Part shown: piece by piece, positions 54,555 to 64,000 of the stretch
How the letters are laid out: the number at the start of each line of letters is the position of its first letter
Position numbering within the stretch: the first letter of the stretch is position 1
NCBI RefSeq assembly: GCF_902498745.1
Contig: NZ_LR701479.1
Span: 190,292 to 254,291 of the forward strand
Length of the DNA stretch: 64,000 nucleotides
Source of the DNA: Erythrobacter sp. EC-HK427
GTDB lineage: Bacteria; Pseudomonadota; Alphaproteobacteria; Sphingomonadales; Sphingomonadaceae
Reading direction: 5' to 3'
Notes under the pieces: generated by a model
Seen by the model: the letters and a program-made list of their open reading frames with translations, nothing else
The model's database searches: none
Told to the model about the DNA's origin: nothing
Translations under genes and position numbers: made by a program

Positions 54555-55301
54555 TTATTCTCCCTCTGCCGGAGTGGCCGGGGCGGTGCCGCCGGAAATG
54601 TCGAATTCGATGCGGCGGTTGGCGGCGTTGGCTTCTGCCGACGCGCCTTCCATCACCGGTTCGCTCGATCCCTTGCCGGTCGCGGAGATGCGTGCTGCGG
54701 CAATCCCGCGTTCGGTCAGCGCAGCAGCAACCGCGTCAGCGCGCGCCTGGCTCAACGTCTGGTTGACCGCCGGGCTGCCGGTCGCATCGGTATGGCCTTC
54801 AATCGCCACCGCGAGATCGGGGCAATTGCCAAGCGCTTCGGCGACTTCGGCCACCACGGCGAGCGAACTGTCAGGCATATAGGCGCTGCCGCTCTGGAAA
54901 TTGATGACCTTGCCCGCCATCACTGCGTCGATATCCGACTGGCAGGCGACGACCTCGGCGCTTTCGGTCGCTTCACCGGCGTCCGCCGCCGGAGCCGCTT
55001 CGCCGGAACCATCAGCAGCATCGGTAAACTCGACCCCGCCCATACCCGGAATGGCGAGCAGCGCCGCGCGGATGCGTTCCCGCTCGGCCGGATCGGTCAC
55101 GCCCGAAATCACCGCCACGCGGGCGAGCGGATCGCGCTTCATCGCGAGCGTCGCGCCATCGGGCAGGCCGAGGCCATCCAATGTGCTTTGCGCCGAGCTT
55201 TCCAGCCCGTCGATATACTCCGCGCCCGTCATCGCGTGCGCCCCCCAAGCGAGCAACGACGTAGCCGCCGCGCCGACGAGAAACTTGCCGAATCCTGTCA
55301 T
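54555..55301 (-). CDS. OmpA-family peptidoglycan-binding protein
   Basis: This protein has about 248 residues and starts ATG 55301 with AAGGGG upstream. An N-terminal signal peptide or anchor (LVGAAATSLLAWGAHA) precedes a BON-like domain (LAMKRDPLARVAVISGVTDPAERERI), then a linker rich in Ala/Glu. The C-terminal OmpA domain shows INFQSGSAYMPDSS, IEGHTDATGSPAVNQTLSQARADAV and ANRRIEFDI. It should tether the outer envelope to peptidoglycan. It is followed by the 29-residue peptide. Confidence 0.88.
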   Translation of the reverse strand: MTGFGKFLVGAAATSLLAWGAHAMTGAEYIDGLESSAQSTLDGLGLPDGATLAMKRDPLARVAVISGVTDPAERERIRAALLAIPGMGGVEFTDAADGSGEAAPAADAGEATESAEVVACQSDIDAVMAGKVINFQSGSAYMPDSSLAVVAEVAEALGNCPDLAVAIEGHTDATGSPAVNQTLSQARADAVAAALTERGIAAARISATGKGSSEPVMEGASAEANAANRRIEFDISGGTAPATPAEGE

Positions 55302-55430
55302 GGTAAACGTCCCCTTCACCACGCTGCTTACGGAGATTCCGTTGGTCGTAAAGGGAGATGCTGATGGGCTGAGATGATTTTACAAAATTTATCCTGGAGC
55401 GAAGCATCATAGCAGCGCAAATAGCCAGCT

Positions 55431-56156
55431 CTAGTAGATTGGCTCGAGGTTCCATCCCGTAAGCTGCAACAGATGCAAACCCAAATTCCGCACATTGCCA
55501 GTTTCGGGAGTCCACCGTTCGTAAAACGAGTAATCGCCGTTCTCGACGACTTCGAGAATCCACTGCGCTCCATCGTTACCGATATTACAAGATACCGCCG
55601 CTTCGTTTTCCAAATCGTTCTCGGCAATAACTGCCATCAAATCTTCCCATTCGGCAGAGGACAATTCGCGCTCCAAAGTTCTAAGGAATTCCCCGGGCTC
55701 GTAACCTCCAGCCCCGGAAAGACGCTTCGCCTCTATGCTCGCTTGACCTGGCCCATCCTCGTGAATCCTCACAATCATTGGCTGATCGAAGGTTCGCAGC
55801 CAGATAAATCTGATGTGCAGTCGCTCAGGAGAGCCTGCGGCCAATTCTGTCAGAGGCGGTTCGCCCGCTGCATTCAAATGAGAGCCGTACCACTCGGCCG
55901 AAAACTCATCCAAGATAGTTGGATTGTCGATTGCAGGATAACTGCAGCCACTCTGGGTGGTCAAAAGATAGGAAGGAAAAAGCTGACCGTCTAATTCGCT
56001 AGCCTCGGCAAGAGGCACTGGAGCAATAATTGCTCCGGCATCTTCGGGGAAGAAGGGATCAAGCTCCACGGTGTCAGGCTCGGTTTCGGCGCAAGCGGCG
56101 AGCAACAATAAAGCACCCAAGCTGCAAACCGGCGAAAAGACATTTACCAACAACAT
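55431..56156 (-). CDS. Putative lipoprotein of unknown function, AT-richer than neighbours
   Basis: This 241-residue protein has a signal peptide and lipobox (LLLLAAC) near residue 22. The mature part is acidic, with no recognised domain; SSAEWEDLMAVIAENDLE and two cysteines in QSGCSYPA and AVSCNIGN are the clearest pieces. Codons are clearly more AT-rich than in neighbouring genes, which suggests later acquisition. The downstream 130 bases to the OmpA gene are also AT-richer and hold no gene. It is flanked by gatB. Confidence 0.7.
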   Translation of the reverse strand: MLLVNVFSPVCSLGALLLLAACAETEPDTVELDPFFPEDAGAIIAPVPLAEASELDGQLFPSYLLTTQSGCSYPAIDNPTILDEFSAEWYGSHLNAAGEPPLTELAAGSPERLHIRFIWLRTFDQPMIVRIHEDGPGQASIEAKRLSGAGGYEPGEFLRTLERELSSAEWEDLMAVIAENDLENEAAVSCNIGNDGAQWILEVVENGDYSFYERWTPETGNVRNLGLHLLQLTGWNLEPIY

Positions 56157-56187
56157 GAGGTTAGCTTAGCAAGAAGCTGGCGCAATC

Positions 56188-57684
56188 CTACCCCAGCTTG
56201 TCCTTCAAAATCTGGTTCACCACAGCCGGATTTGCCTTGCCCTGCATCGCTTTCATCGTCTGGCCGACGAAGAAGCCGAACAACTTGTCTTTCCCGCTGC
56301 GATATTCATCCACCTTGTCGCCATTGGCGGCGATGATCGCGTCAATCGCCGCCTCAATCGCGCCGGTATCGCTCACCTGCTTCAAGCCTTCAGTCTCGGC
56401 GATCTCGTCGGGTTCGCGGCCGGTTTTCAGGACGATTTCGAAGATTTCCTTCGCCTGACCGCCCGAAATCTCGCCCGCATCCTGCATCTTCAGGATTGCC
56501 GCCTGCCGCGCGGCGGTGGCGTGGCTCGCATCGGCCTCGTCACCCAGCGACTTGATCACGCCCGGCGCGACCGAGAGCGCCCAGTTGGCGACCGGCGTCG
56601 CCACCTTCGCCTCGCTTTTCCCGAGCGCCTTGGCAGTTTCCGCCAGCAGCGTTTCAAACCGCGCGAAGGTTTCCACCTCGGCGGTCAGTTCGCGCGCATT
56701 ATAGGGCGTCAGGCCCAGCTCGTTTTCATACCGTGCGCGCTTGGCGTCGGGCAGCTCGGGCAGGCTGGCGCGGCATTCGGCAAGGAAGCTGTCGTCCAGT
56801 TCCAGCGGCAGCAGGTCAGGATCAGGGAAGTAGCGGTAATCATGCGCGTCCTCTTTGGAACGCATCGTCCGCGTAGTACCGGTGCCCGGATCGAACAGCC
56901 GCGTTTCCTGATCGACCGTGCCGCCGCTCTCGATCAGATCGACCTGGCGGTTCGCTTCATATTCGATCACCTGCATCACGAAGCGCACCGAATTGACGTT
57001 CTTCGTTTCGGTGCGGGTGCCGAATTCCTCGCCCGGCTTGCGCACGGAGACGTTGACGTCCGCGCGCATCGAGCCTTCTTCCATATTCCCGTCGCAACTG
57101 CCGACATAGCGCAGGATCGCGCGCAGCTTGCGCACATAGGCCCCCGCCTCCGCAGGCGAGCACATATCGGGCTTCGAGACGATCTCCATCAGCGCCACGC
57201 CCGTGCGGTTGAGATCGACATAGGACATGGTCGGGTGCTGGTCGTGCATCAGCTTGCCCGCATCCTGCTCGACGTGAATGCGCTCGATCCCGATCACCTT
57301 GTCTTCGGGAATGCCCGCTTTCTCGTCAGCGTCGATGGTGATCGAACCTTCGCCGACGATGGGGTGATAGAGCTGGCTGATCTGGTAGCCCTGCGGCAAA
57401 TCGGCGTAGAAGTAGTTCTTCCGGTCAAACCGGCTCCACGCATTGATCTGCGCGTCAATCGCCATGCCGGTGCGAACCGCCTGCCTGATGCATTCGCGGT
57501 TGGGCACGGGGAGCATCCCCGGCATCGCCGCATCGACCAGAGAAACCTGGCTGTTCGGCTCCGCCCCGAACGCGGTCGCCGCGCCGGAAAACAGCTTGGC
57601 GTTGGAAGTGACCTGCGCATGGACTTCGAGGCCGATCACGACTTCCCACTCGCCCGTTGCGCCCTGAATTGTGTAAGTGCTCAT
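56188..57684 (-). CDS. gatB: Asp-tRNA(Asn)/Glu-tRNA(Gln) amidotransferase subunit B
   Basis: The protein has 498 residues from ATG 57684 ([25 protein letters not shown]). GatB signatures include [29 protein letters not shown] and the C-terminal YqeY-like domain ending in [14 protein letters not shown]. It forms the GatCAB complex that converts misacylated Glu-tRNA-Gln. An upstream ATG two codons earlier (57690) is also possible. It is separated from gatA and gatC by two other genes. Confidence 0.96.
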   Translation of the reverse strand: MSTYTIQGATGEWEVVIGLEVHAQVTSNAKLFSGAATAFGAEPNSQVSLVDAAMPGMLPVPNRECIRQAVRTGMAIDAQINAWSRFDRKNYFYADLPQGYQISQLYHPIVGEGSITIDADEKAGIPEDKVIGIERIHVEQDAGKLMHDQHPTMSYVDLNRTGVALMEIVSKPDMCSPAEAGAYVRKLRAILRYVGSCDGNMEEGSMRADVNVSVRKPGEEFGTRTETKNVNSVRFVMQVIEYEANRQVDLIESGGTVDQETRLFDPGTGTTRTMRSKEDAHDYRYFPDPDLLPLELDDSFLAECRASLPELPDAKRARYENELGLTPYNARELTAEVETFARFETLLAETAKALGKSEAKVATPVANWALSVAPGVIKSLGDEADASHATAARQAAILKMQDAGEISGGQAKEIFEIVLKTGREPDEIAETEGLKQVSDTGAIEAAIDAIIAANGDKVDEYRSGKDKLFGFFVGQTMKAMQGKANPAVVNQILKDKLG

Positions 57685-57772
57685 GGCCATTGCGAATAAG
57701 CCAGCGGCGCGCAAAGGAAAAGGGGCTTTGCGGGCTTTTCTGATCGCGCGCGATAAGCGAAAAGGCATCCCG

Positions 57773-58567
57773 ATGCTGCCGTTCTGGAAAGCCCGTTATT
57801 ATGTCGCCTCGCTGCTGGGGCGGGTGCGCGCGACCTCGCGCCTCACAACGCGCCACGGCTTCGCGTTGCACGGCAATGCGCGTGATATGGTGAGCCGCTA
57901 TATCTACACCTTCGGCACATGGGAGCCGAACCTCACCGCCCTTGTGAAAGCGCGCGTGGGGCTGGACACGCAGTTCTACGATTGCGGGACGAATATCGGC
58001 TATTTCAGCGTGCTGGCGGCGAATTTGGGTGCGCGGGTGACGGGGTTCGAAGCCTCCCCCGAAATGGCGCAGCTGGCGCAGGCGAATTTGCGCGCGGCGG
58101 GCTTTGCCGGCGTGGTGCACAATGTCGCGCTGGCGGCGGAGGAAGGCGAGCTGGCGCTGCACGACGTTTCCGGCGCGACCAATACCGGCAGCCGCAGCGT
58201 GGTGAAGACCAGCGGCGCGGTGCACGCGGTGGTGCGCGCAGCCCCCTTGCTGTCGCTGGTGCAGCTTGATCCTGCGGCGGAGCTGTTCTTCAAGATCGAC
58301 ATCGAAGGCGCAGAGGGGCCGGTGCTGGCCGAGCTGCTAAGCTGGATGGCGGCGCATCCATTGGCGCGCGTGACCATCGTGGCCGAGGTGCTGGACGGTG
58401 CTGCCGACACGGTACGTGCGTTTGCCGATCTGGGCTGCGAGGTCGCCTATCTGCCCAACAGCTATGCCTTCGCGGCCTATCTGCACGGGGAGCAGGAGGC
58501 GCGGCTGGTGCCGATGGCGGAGGGAGAGCCGGAAAAACCGTTCGAGACGGTGATTTGGCGGGATTAG
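57773..58567 (+). CDS. FkbM-family methyltransferase
   Basis: This protein has about 264 residues from ATG 57773, which has AAAAGG seven bases upstream. Its SAM-binding motif is [28 protein letters not shown], and the FkbM signature is [18 protein letters not shown]. Such proteins O-methylate sugars or natural products. It is divergent from gatB and convergent with a glycosyltransferase, with a four-base overlap, so a role in surface glycan modification is plausible. Confidence 0.85.
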   Translation: MLPFWKARYYVASLLGRVRATSRLTTRHGFALHGNARDMVSRYIYTFGTWEPNLTALVKARVGLDTQFYDCGTNIGYFSVLAANLGARVTGFEASPEMAQLAQANLRAAGFAGVVHNVALAAEEGELALHDVSGATNTGSRSVVKTSGAVHAVVRAAPLLSLVQLDPAAELFFKIDIEGAEGPVLAELLSWMAAHPLARVTIVAEVLDGAADTVRAFADLGCEVAYLPNSYAFAAYLHGEQEARLVPMAEGEPEKPFETVIWRD

Positions 58568-59712
58568 TTACCCCGCAGCGCCTGCACCCGCTCGCGCAGC
58601 ATTTCCGCGCGGCTCTGTCCCACTGCGCTATAGCGGAACGCCTGCGCATCGGCCTGCGCCTGTTCGCCCAGCCGCTGACGCAGAGCGACATCGCCCGCCA
58701 AAGCCTGTAGCGCCGCAGCCAGCGCAATCGGATCGTGGCACGGCACGATCAGCGCGTTGCGATCATGCTCCAGCATCCGCGCCCGCGCCATCGGCGTGGC
58801 GATGATCGCCGCGCCCGTCGCCGCCGCCTCATAGGTCACTTGCGGCCCGCCTTCGTCGAGCGTGGGGATGACCACCACATCGCAAGCGGCGAAAAACGCT
58901 CCCACATCCGCAAGATAGCCCGCCAGCGTGATGCGCGTGTCATTCTGCTTCGCGGCGTTCACGTGCGCCTCGACCGACCAGTCGACCGGCCCCGCCAGAT
59001 GCAACTCGCCCACGCCATCAAACCGCGCCCACGCATCGAGCAGGTCGGGAATCCCCTTGCCTATGGAGAGCGTGCCGAGATAGCCGACTGTGAGCGTCCC
59101 TCCGGCAGCACGGCGCGGCGGCGCGGTCAGCGCATCGGGCCAGCCGAAGGTCGTCTGGAGAATCTGCGCTTCTTCCACGCCCAACTCGCGCAGCGATTGG
59201 TCAACATCCGCGTTCGAGGAGAAGACCAGATCGTAGAAGGGCAGCTCGGCCCGCTCGGCCGCAACGCGCGCTTCGCTGATATGGTGCGGGAGGCTCTCCC
59301 CCGCGCGCGCAAAGCCTTCGTCCAGACTGGCCTTGGCCGCAGCGAGCGTGCGGTTGGTCATTTCCCGCACCGTCACCCAGCCCGCATCCCTCGCCGCCGC
59401 GACCAGGGCGGGATCGGGTGTCGGCCAGAAATAGGCAATCCCCGGCTCACCAGTAGCCAAGGCGGCGCGGAACTGCGTGTCGATTCTGCGCATCGCCAGA
59501 CGCTGCACCGAGCGCCACGGCAGCAGTTTGAACAGACCGGAAAGCGCCGGACGGGCGGTCACCGTGTCAGGCAGCGCCCGCCGCACGCGCCCGACATGGA
59601 GTTCAGGTTCTACCCCCCCGGCGCGAAAATAGCGGATGATCTGCACACAACTCTCCGCCGGCCCGCGCCCGGTATAGCTATGCGGCAGATAGACGAGGCA
59701 ACGAAGCGGCAT
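58564..59712 (-). CDS. Glycosyltransferase family 4 protein
   Basis: The 382-residue protein has a GT-B fold. The C-terminal half shows VGYLGTLSIGKGIPDLLDAWAR and the GT4 EX7E motif in DEGGPQVTYEAAATGAAIIA. The N-terminal half begins LVYLPHSYTGRGPAE, the acceptor side. The acceptor and sugar are unknown. It ends over the FkbM gene on the opposite strand and is upstream of gatB with no operon link. Confidence 0.86.
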   Translation of the reverse strand: MPLRCLVYLPHSYTGRGPAESCVQIIRYFRAGGVEPELHVGRVRRALPDTVTARPALSGLFKLLPWRSVQRLAMRRIDTQFRAALATGEPGIAYFWPTPDPALVAAARDAGWVTVREMTNRTLAAAKASLDEGFARAGESLPHHISEARVAAERAELPFYDLVFSSNADVDQSLRELGVEEAQILQTTFGWPDALTAPPRRAAGGTLTVGYLGTLSIGKGIPDLLDAWARFDGVGELHLAGPVDWSVEAHVNAAKQNDTRITLAGYLADVGAFFAACDVVVIPTLDEGGPQVTYEAAATGAAIIATPMARARMLEHDRNALIVPCHDPIALAAALQALAGDVALRQRLGEQAQADAQAFRYSAVGQSRAEMLRERVQALRGN

Positions 59713-59810
59713 GGGGCTGCGTTTAGCTTGAGGGTGGGGAGGTTGCCACTATTTGGCGTGAGCCAAGGGCGCTTTTTGGCGCGGATTGGGACAAACGAAA
59801 GGGTTTGGGT

Positions 59811-60071
59811 CTAAAGCGCAACCGCGTCAGCCGCGATCTTCGCGTAACCCGCAACCTGGCGATCCTCCGAAGTAAGCAGCAAATTGCAGTAACCATCGAA
59901 ATTGCCAGCGTGCCGCTTGCTCAATCCGATTTGCCAACCGGCGTATTCGCCGAGAAGCACAGTTCCGGATAGCCGATTATCAACTTGCGCGAGATCAGCT
60001 TCGAAAGGCGCCGGAACATCGGAGCCGTCTGGCCAGCCCCAACCATAAATGGGCGTGACCTTTAGCCTCAT
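59811..60071 (-). CDS. Small protein of unknown function after gatA
   Basis: The 86-residue protein starts at ATG 60071, which overlaps the gatA TAA as TAATG, a sign of translational coupling. It has no membrane helix or signal. Trp and Gly are clustered near the N-terminus (IYGWGWPDGSD), with AGWQIGLSKRHAGNFDGY in the middle. No family is recognised. The overlap with gatA gives the best support that it is real. Confidence 0.62.
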   Translation of the reverse strand: MRLKVTPIYGWGWPDGSDVPAPFEADLAQVDNRLSGTVLLGEYAGWQIGLSKRHAGNFDGYCNLLLTSEDRQVAGYAKIAADAVAL

Positions 60072-61552
60072 TACCACCACCGCTCCGGCTTCGCCACGAA
60101 CCCCGCGCGCTGCTCTATCGCCAAGCCCGCATTCAGCACGCCCTGCTCGTCCATCGCGCGGCCTACCAGCTGGAGGCCCAGCGGCAGGCCGTCCGCAGTC
60201 ACCGTTGCCGGGACGCTCATCGCAGGAAGGCCCGCCAGCGAGGCGGGCACCGCGAAGACATCGTTCAGATACATCGTCAGCGGATCGTCGTTCAGCGAAT
60301 TCAGCGGGAAGCTCGGCGTGGGCGTGGTGGGCGCGAGAATTACGTCGCACTGCCCGAAAGCCGCGTCGAAATCGCGCTGCACCAGCGTGCGCACCTTCAT
60401 CGCCTGCGTGTAATAGGCATCGTAGAAGCCCGCGCTCAAAACATAGGTGCCCAGCATCACGCGGCGCTTCACCTCGTCGCCGAAACCTGCGGCGCGGGTG
60501 GCGGCGTACATATCCTGCAGGCCAGCGCCCTCGGGCAGATCGCGCAGGCCGTAGCGCACGCCGTCATAGCGGGCGAGATTGCTCGATGCCTCGGCAGGCG
60601 CGACGATGTAATAGGCGGGCAGCGCGTATTTGGTGTGCGGCAGCGAAACCTCGACGATTTCCGCCCCGGCATCGCGCAACCATTCTGCGCCCTTTTCCCA
60701 ACTATCGAGGATTTCCTGCGACGTGCCGTCCATCCGGTATTCCTTGGGAATACCGACTTTCTTGCCGCGCAAATCGGCGTTGAGGCCGCCAAACCAGTCG
60801 GGCACGGGCGCATCAAGGCTGGTCGCGTCCTTCGGGTCGAACCCCGCCATCGCGCCGAGCATGATCGCGCAATCCTCGACGCTGCGCGCCATCGGCCCGG
60901 CCTGATCGAGCGAGCTGGCGAAGGCCACCACGCCCCAGCGCGAGCAGCGGCCATAGGTCGGCTTGATCCCGCAAATGCCGGTGAAGGCGGCGGGCTGGCG
61001 GATCGAGCCGCCGGTATCGGTGCCGGTCGCGGCGGGCGCAATACGTGCGGCCACGGCGGAGGAGGAGCCGCCGGAAGAGCCGCCGGGGCTCATCGCGGCG
61101 TTCGAGCCTTCCTTGCGCCATGGTGAGCAGACATTGCCGAAATAGGAGGTTTCGTTCGACGAACCCATCGCGAACTGGTCAAGATTGAGCTTGCCCAGCA
61201 TCCCGCAGCCCGCTTCCCACAGCTTGGCCGAGACGGTGCTTTCGTAGCGCGGGGTGAAGCCTTCGAGGATGTGGCTGGCTGCCGTGGTCTGCACGCCATC
61301 GGTGGCGAACAGATCCTTCATGCCGATGGGCACGCCCGCCATGCTGCCGAGCGTTTCTCCCTTGGCGCGCGCGGCATCGACCGCATCGGCGGCTTCCAGC
61401 GCCTTTTCCGGCGTGGTGACGATGAAGGCATTGAGGGCGGTTGCGGCTTCAACCGCAGCGTTGAAGGCCTCCGCGACTTCGCGCGCGGTGAAATTGCCAG
61501 CGGCCACACCATCGCGGATTTCGCGGACGCCTAGGGATGTCAGATCAGTCAC
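60071..61552 (-). CDS. gatA: Asp-tRNA(Asn)/Glu-tRNA(Gln) amidotransferase subunit A
   Basis: The 493-residue amidase carries the Ser-cisSer-Lys machinery: Lys in [14 protein letters not shown], and [18 protein letters not shown] then [14 protein letters not shown]. It releases ammonia from glutamine for GatB. The C-terminal part ([17 protein letters not shown]) is complete. The gene lies downstream of gatC with a 98-base inverted-repeat element in between. Confidence 0.97.
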   Translation of the reverse strand: MTDLTSLGVREIRDGVAAGNFTAREVAEAFNAAVEAATALNAFIVTTPEKALEAADAVDAARAKGETLGSMAGVPIGMKDLFATDGVQTTAASHILEGFTPRYESTVSAKLWEAGCGMLGKLNLDQFAMGSSNETSYFGNVCSPWRKEGSNAAMSPGGSSGGSSSAVAARIAPAATGTDTGGSIRQPAAFTGICGIKPTYGRCSRWGVVAFASSLDQAGPMARSVEDCAIMLGAMAGFDPKDATSLDAPVPDWFGGLNADLRGKKVGIPKEYRMDGTSQEILDSWEKGAEWLRDAGAEIVEVSLPHTKYALPAYYIVAPAEASSNLARYDGVRYGLRDLPEGAGLQDMYAATRAAGFGDEVKRRVMLGTYVLSAGFYDAYYTQAMKVRTLVQRDFDAAFGQCDVILAPTTPTPSFPLNSLNDDPLTMYLNDVFAVPASLAGLPAMSVPATVTADGLPLGLQLVGRAMDEQGVLNAGLAIEQRAGFVAKPERWW

Positions 61553-61560
61553 TTAAATCT

Positions 61561-61657
61561 CCCCTCCCGCTTGCGGGAGGGGCCGGGGGAGGGCCTGTCC
61601 GCACGCGGTGGTCAAAATTACAGGCCCTCCCCTAACCCCTCCCGCAGGCGGGAGGGG
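61561..61657. repeat. GC-rich intergenic inverted-repeat element B (REP-like)
   Basis: Two 22-base hairpins, CCCCTCCCGC-TT-GCGGGAGGGG (61561-61582) and CCCCTCCCGC-AG-GCGGGAGGGG (61636-61657), lie in opposite context. AGGGCCTGT (left) and ACAGGCCCT (right) extend the pairing to the inside. The element lies between gatC and gatA and matches the style of element A at 44676-44767. Confidence 0.75.
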
Positions 61658-61680
61658 AACAGGTCGCGCCAAACGCAAAA

Positions 61681-61983
61681 TCACTCAATCACCTTGGGCA
61701 CGCCGTAAAACCCGTGCTCGGCCACGGGCGCGTTGGCGAGGACATCGTCCTGCCGCCCGCCGCCGGTTTGCGGATCGGCATCGATCACATCGTCGCGCAG
61801 GCGCAGGGCTTGCGGGATGACCGCAGTCATGGGCTCGACACCGGCGGTATCGACCTCGCCCAATTGCTCGACCCAGGCGAGGATATTGTTGAATTCGGGC
61901 ACCATCCGGTCGAGCTCCTGCTCGTCCATCGCGATACGCGCCAGCTTGGCGATTTTCGCCACATCTTCTCGGGTTACGGACAT
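61681..61983 (-). CDS. gatC: Asp-tRNA(Asn)/Glu-tRNA(Gln) amidotransferase subunit C
   Basis: The 100-residue protein begins [19 protein letters not shown], the GatC helical N-terminus, followed by [21 protein letters not shown] and the ending [12 protein letters not shown]. It holds GatA and GatB together. It starts the gatC-gatA run and lies 37 bases from the next gene upstream. Confidence 0.96.
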   Translation of the reverse strand: MSVTREDVAKIAKLARIAMDEQELDRMVPEFNNILAWVEQLGEVDTAGVEPMTAVIPQALRLRDDVIDADPQTGGGRQDDVLANAPVAEHGFYGVPKVIE

Positions 61984-62020
61984 AGCCTAGCCGATAGCGA
62001 TGCGGGGGGCGTGCTTCAAG

Positions 62021-63799
62021 CTATTCGGTGGGTTCGGTGGTTTCCGGGCGCGCTTCGAAGCGGAACGGATCACCCACAGGCTGGCCGTCGATAAAGAGCT
62101 GTTGCCCCTGATAGGGGCGCAGTTCGACCCCTTCGGCATCCGTAGAACTATGCACCTCAGTCGCGGTGTTGTCGGCCAGCACCCCGTTGCGGCTATATTG
62201 TTCAACCGCGCGGACAGCCCCGGGTCTAACCAACAGCAATCGGGGATTGCTGGCGTAGTCGTCTGCGGGGATCAATGCCAACAACTTGCCCTGTGGCGCT
62301 TCTGCCAACAATTCGACCCGGCACGGATCGGTGCCTTCACTCGCTTCGCACAAATAGCCTTCTTCGCGAATGTAAGCGCGGATCGCGCTTGCGGTGGCTT
62401 CGTCAAATGCGGCAAGATCGACGTTTTCCGCGATACCCGCCAGTTCCTGCTGCGGACGCTCGCCATACCAAGGCCGCTCCGTCTGCGCCTGCGCTTCGCT
62501 CGCATATTGCGCGATTGTCGCGTCTTCGCTCTCCGTCAGCTCCGCCAAAGCCGCGCGCCCGGCATCGCCGAAATCCCAGCGCAGCGCGGTGTAATCGAAC
62601 GCGCTCGGAGCCACTGCTCCGCTTTCCAGCCGCGCCACTTGGTCGCGCGTCGAAATCGCGCCGAAATCGAGGAAAGGCAGCGCGAGGAACAGCGCGATGC
62701 CGCAGGTCACCACTGCCAGATGCAAGTTCGCGCGGCGCAGATTGGCACTCCAGCCCGCCAGTCGCCCGCGCGCCACGCCGACCCAATAGGCAAGCCCGTA
62801 AGCGGTCGAAATGGCAATCGCGATCAGGGCCCAGATGCGCTCGGGCGCGAGGCCATACTGGTCGATGCGGATGCCCATGCTGATCGCGGCGAACACGGTC
62901 AGCGGCAGAATGCACAGCGCCAGCACCAGCGCGGCTGCTTGCATCACGATGTTGGCACTGCGCGATTCGTCGTCATCGCGCACCACGGCATTGGTCAGGA
63001 TGAAGCAAATCACCGCGCAGGCGAGCAGCACCGGCGTTGCCGAATCGGTCGCTTCCCACAGCGCGCTGCCGCCCGAGGCGAGCAGAATGACGACAAAGAT
63101 CAGGATCGCACCGGCAAAGGGCACGGCCAGAAGCGCGAACACCAGCATCACCACGCGTTGCAAGGTGCCGATAATGCTCTGCTGGTTGCGCAGCACGCCC
63201 AAAGCCGCGCCGAGGGTTGCGCCGATAAAGATGGCGGGGAACCAGCCTTCCTGGATCAGCTCCTCGATCACCGTGATGCCGATGAGGCTGAACAGGCCGT
63301 GGAGCAGCCAGAGCAGCAGCCAGCTCAGCCCCATGAACAGCACCGCCCCGCCCGCGCTGACCGCGTCCGTCCACACATGGAAATGGGTGAGCAGATAGGG
63401 CGTGGCCCAGCGGGTGCGGTGGAAACCCGCTTGGAACAGCGGGATCGCCAGCAGCGAGAAGAACACGCCCGCCGCAAAGGCGAAGTCGGTTGCAGCGCGG
63501 CTTTCGGCGGCATTGGCGGCGAGCCAGGCAATCCCGCCCATCACCGCGCCAAGGCCAAGCGCAAACACCAAGGATTCGGCCAGCCTTACCGGCCGCAGCA
63601 CGAAACCGGCGGCGGCCGCGGCGAAGAAGCAGAAGGCAGAGAGTGCGGGCCGCCACGCCTGCGGCGCGTCATTGTCCCATCCGTCGAGCAGGTGGTAGAG
63701 CAGCAAACCCGCCACCCCGCCAATCGCGGCGAGCAGCCACGGGCGCAGCGCCCAGTCTTCCCCTTCGACCCGTGTTACCGCATCCGCCGTTTCGTCCAT
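62021..63799 (-). CDS. DUF4153 multi-helix membrane protein
   Basis: The 592-residue protein has about ten membrane helices in the first 390 residues (for example FCFFAAAAAGFVL and FAGAILIFVVILLASGG). The C-terminal part, about 190 residues, is hydrophilic and probably periplasmic or cytoplasmic. The pattern matches DUF4153 proteins, whose function is not known. The gene is divergent from no partner and lies upstream of gatC in the same direction. Confidence 0.75.
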   Translation of the reverse strand: MDETADAVTRVEGEDWALRPWLLAAIGGVAGLLLYHLLDGWDNDAPQAWRPALSAFCFFAAAAAGFVLRPVRLAESLVFALGLGAVMGGIAWLAANAAESRAATDFAFAAGVFFSLLAIPLFQAGFHRTRWATPYLLTHFHVWTDAVSAGGAVLFMGLSWLLLWLLHGLFSLIGITVIEELIQEGWFPAIFIGATLGAALGVLRNQQSIIGTLQRVVMLVFALLAVPFAGAILIFVVILLASGGSALWEATDSATPVLLACAVICFILTNAVVRDDDESRSANIVMQAAALVLALCILPLTVFAAISMGIRIDQYGLAPERIWALIAIAISTAYGLAYWVGVARGRLAGWSANLRRANLHLAVVTCGIALFLALPFLDFGAISTRDQVARLESGAVAPSAFDYTALRWDFGDAGRAALAELTESEDATIAQYASEAQAQTERPWYGERPQQELAGIAENVDLAAFDEATASAIRAYIREEGYLCEASEGTDPCRVELLAEAPQGKLLALIPADDYASNPRLLLVRPGAVRAVEQYSRNGVLADNTATEVHSSTDAEGVELRPYQGQQLFIDGQPVGDPFRFEARPETTEPTE

Positions 63800-63894
63800 G
63801 CTGTTATCACCCCTGTTGCACAGTCAGCAGATCATGCCAGCTCGCCGCGCTGCCGTCATGAGCAAAAGGTGAGCAATGCCCGCTTGGCGGATTT

Positions 63895-64000
63895 TTACTG
63901 CGGAGCGCCTTCGGCCGGCGGGGTTGCCGCGCCGCCTGCACCCTCGCCACCTTCGCCGCCTTGAGCCTGCATCAGCATCTGCTCCATCGCCTGGAACCGC
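63895..64000 (-). CDS. Unidentified protein, C-terminal end only
   Basis: Only 34 residues are visible, ending in a TAA at 63895-63897. The segment RFQAMEQMLMQAQGG is helical, and the rest is a Gly/Ala/Glu/Pro-rich tail ending AEGAPQ. The frame runs off the window. No family can be assigned. Confidence 0.5.
   Translation of the reverse strand, partial: RFQAMEQMLMQAQGGEGGEGAGGAATPPAEGAPQ

Noticed and set aside
62000-63964. A plus-strand open frame of about 650 codons opposite the DUF4153 gene
   Set aside because: It mirrors the minus-strand membrane protein and is dominated by Arg, Gln, Ala and Pro with no recognisable fold.

Overview
The window looks like a chromosomal segment of a high-GC alphaproteobacterium, most likely a sphingomonad of the Erythrobacter type. 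This rests on the gene order argS-SPOR-nagZ-scpA-scpB-tatABC, on two very large TonB-dependent receptors with long inserted loops, on a cpa-type Tad pilus locus, and on a TamA/TamB pair beside an aspartate/glutamate leucyltransferase. The taxon is inferred from layout and protein style, not from a marker search. No rRNA, tRNA, CRISPR array, insertion sequence or intact prophage was seen.

Layout. 1-3118: the end of a cation exchanger, then a tandem pair of small helix-turn-helix regulator plus six-helix membrane protein modules on the minus strand, three 17-bp operator-like repeats, and a divergent lysozyme. 3115-11769 (minus): tamB, tamA, bpt and a threonine ammonia-lyase. 11890-14809 (plus): an NAD-dependent 3-hydroxyacid dehydrogenase, an exported amidohydrolase and a small membrane protein. 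14918-21595 (minus): a compact housekeeping run argS, SPOR protein, nagZ, scpA, scpB, tatA, tatB, tatC, several with overlapping stop/start codons. 21722-25095: two small envelope proteins, then ispH-thrB-rnhA. 25171-27428 (minus): a DUF1508 protein, an FAD oxidoreductase and an alpha/beta hydrolase. 27581-34926 (plus): Tad pilus genes cpaA, B, C, D, E, tadB, tadC, with no CpaF ATPase and no pilin. 35020-37253 (minus): a MarR regulator, mtnP and an SDR dehydrogenase. 37396-44615: two divergent TonB-dependent receptors around a 450-bp regulatory region. 44787-50787: clpB (minus), an M16 double-domain peptidase and a small protein. 50811-54553: ChrA transporter, ABC1 kinase, trmL, a helix-hairpin-helix protein and a 29-residue membrane peptide. 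54555-56156: an OmpA-family protein and an AT-richer lipoprotein. 56188-61983: gatB, then a methyltransferase/glycosyltransferase pair, a small unknown, gatA and gatC. 62021-64000: a DUF4153 membrane protein and the end of an unidentified gene.

Most of the window is ordinary core genome. The most unusual part is 587-2495. There two membrane-protein genes have drifted far apart, while their paired helix-turn-helix domains remain identical in protein sequence. The copies differ only by synonymous changes, and one copy can be reached from its natural overlapping start codon only through a +1 shift at a GGG-TAA junction. Other points of interest are the Tad locus without its ATPase, an unannotated 29-residue membrane peptide, two long GC-rich inverted-repeat elements, and an RpoH-type promoter on clpB.
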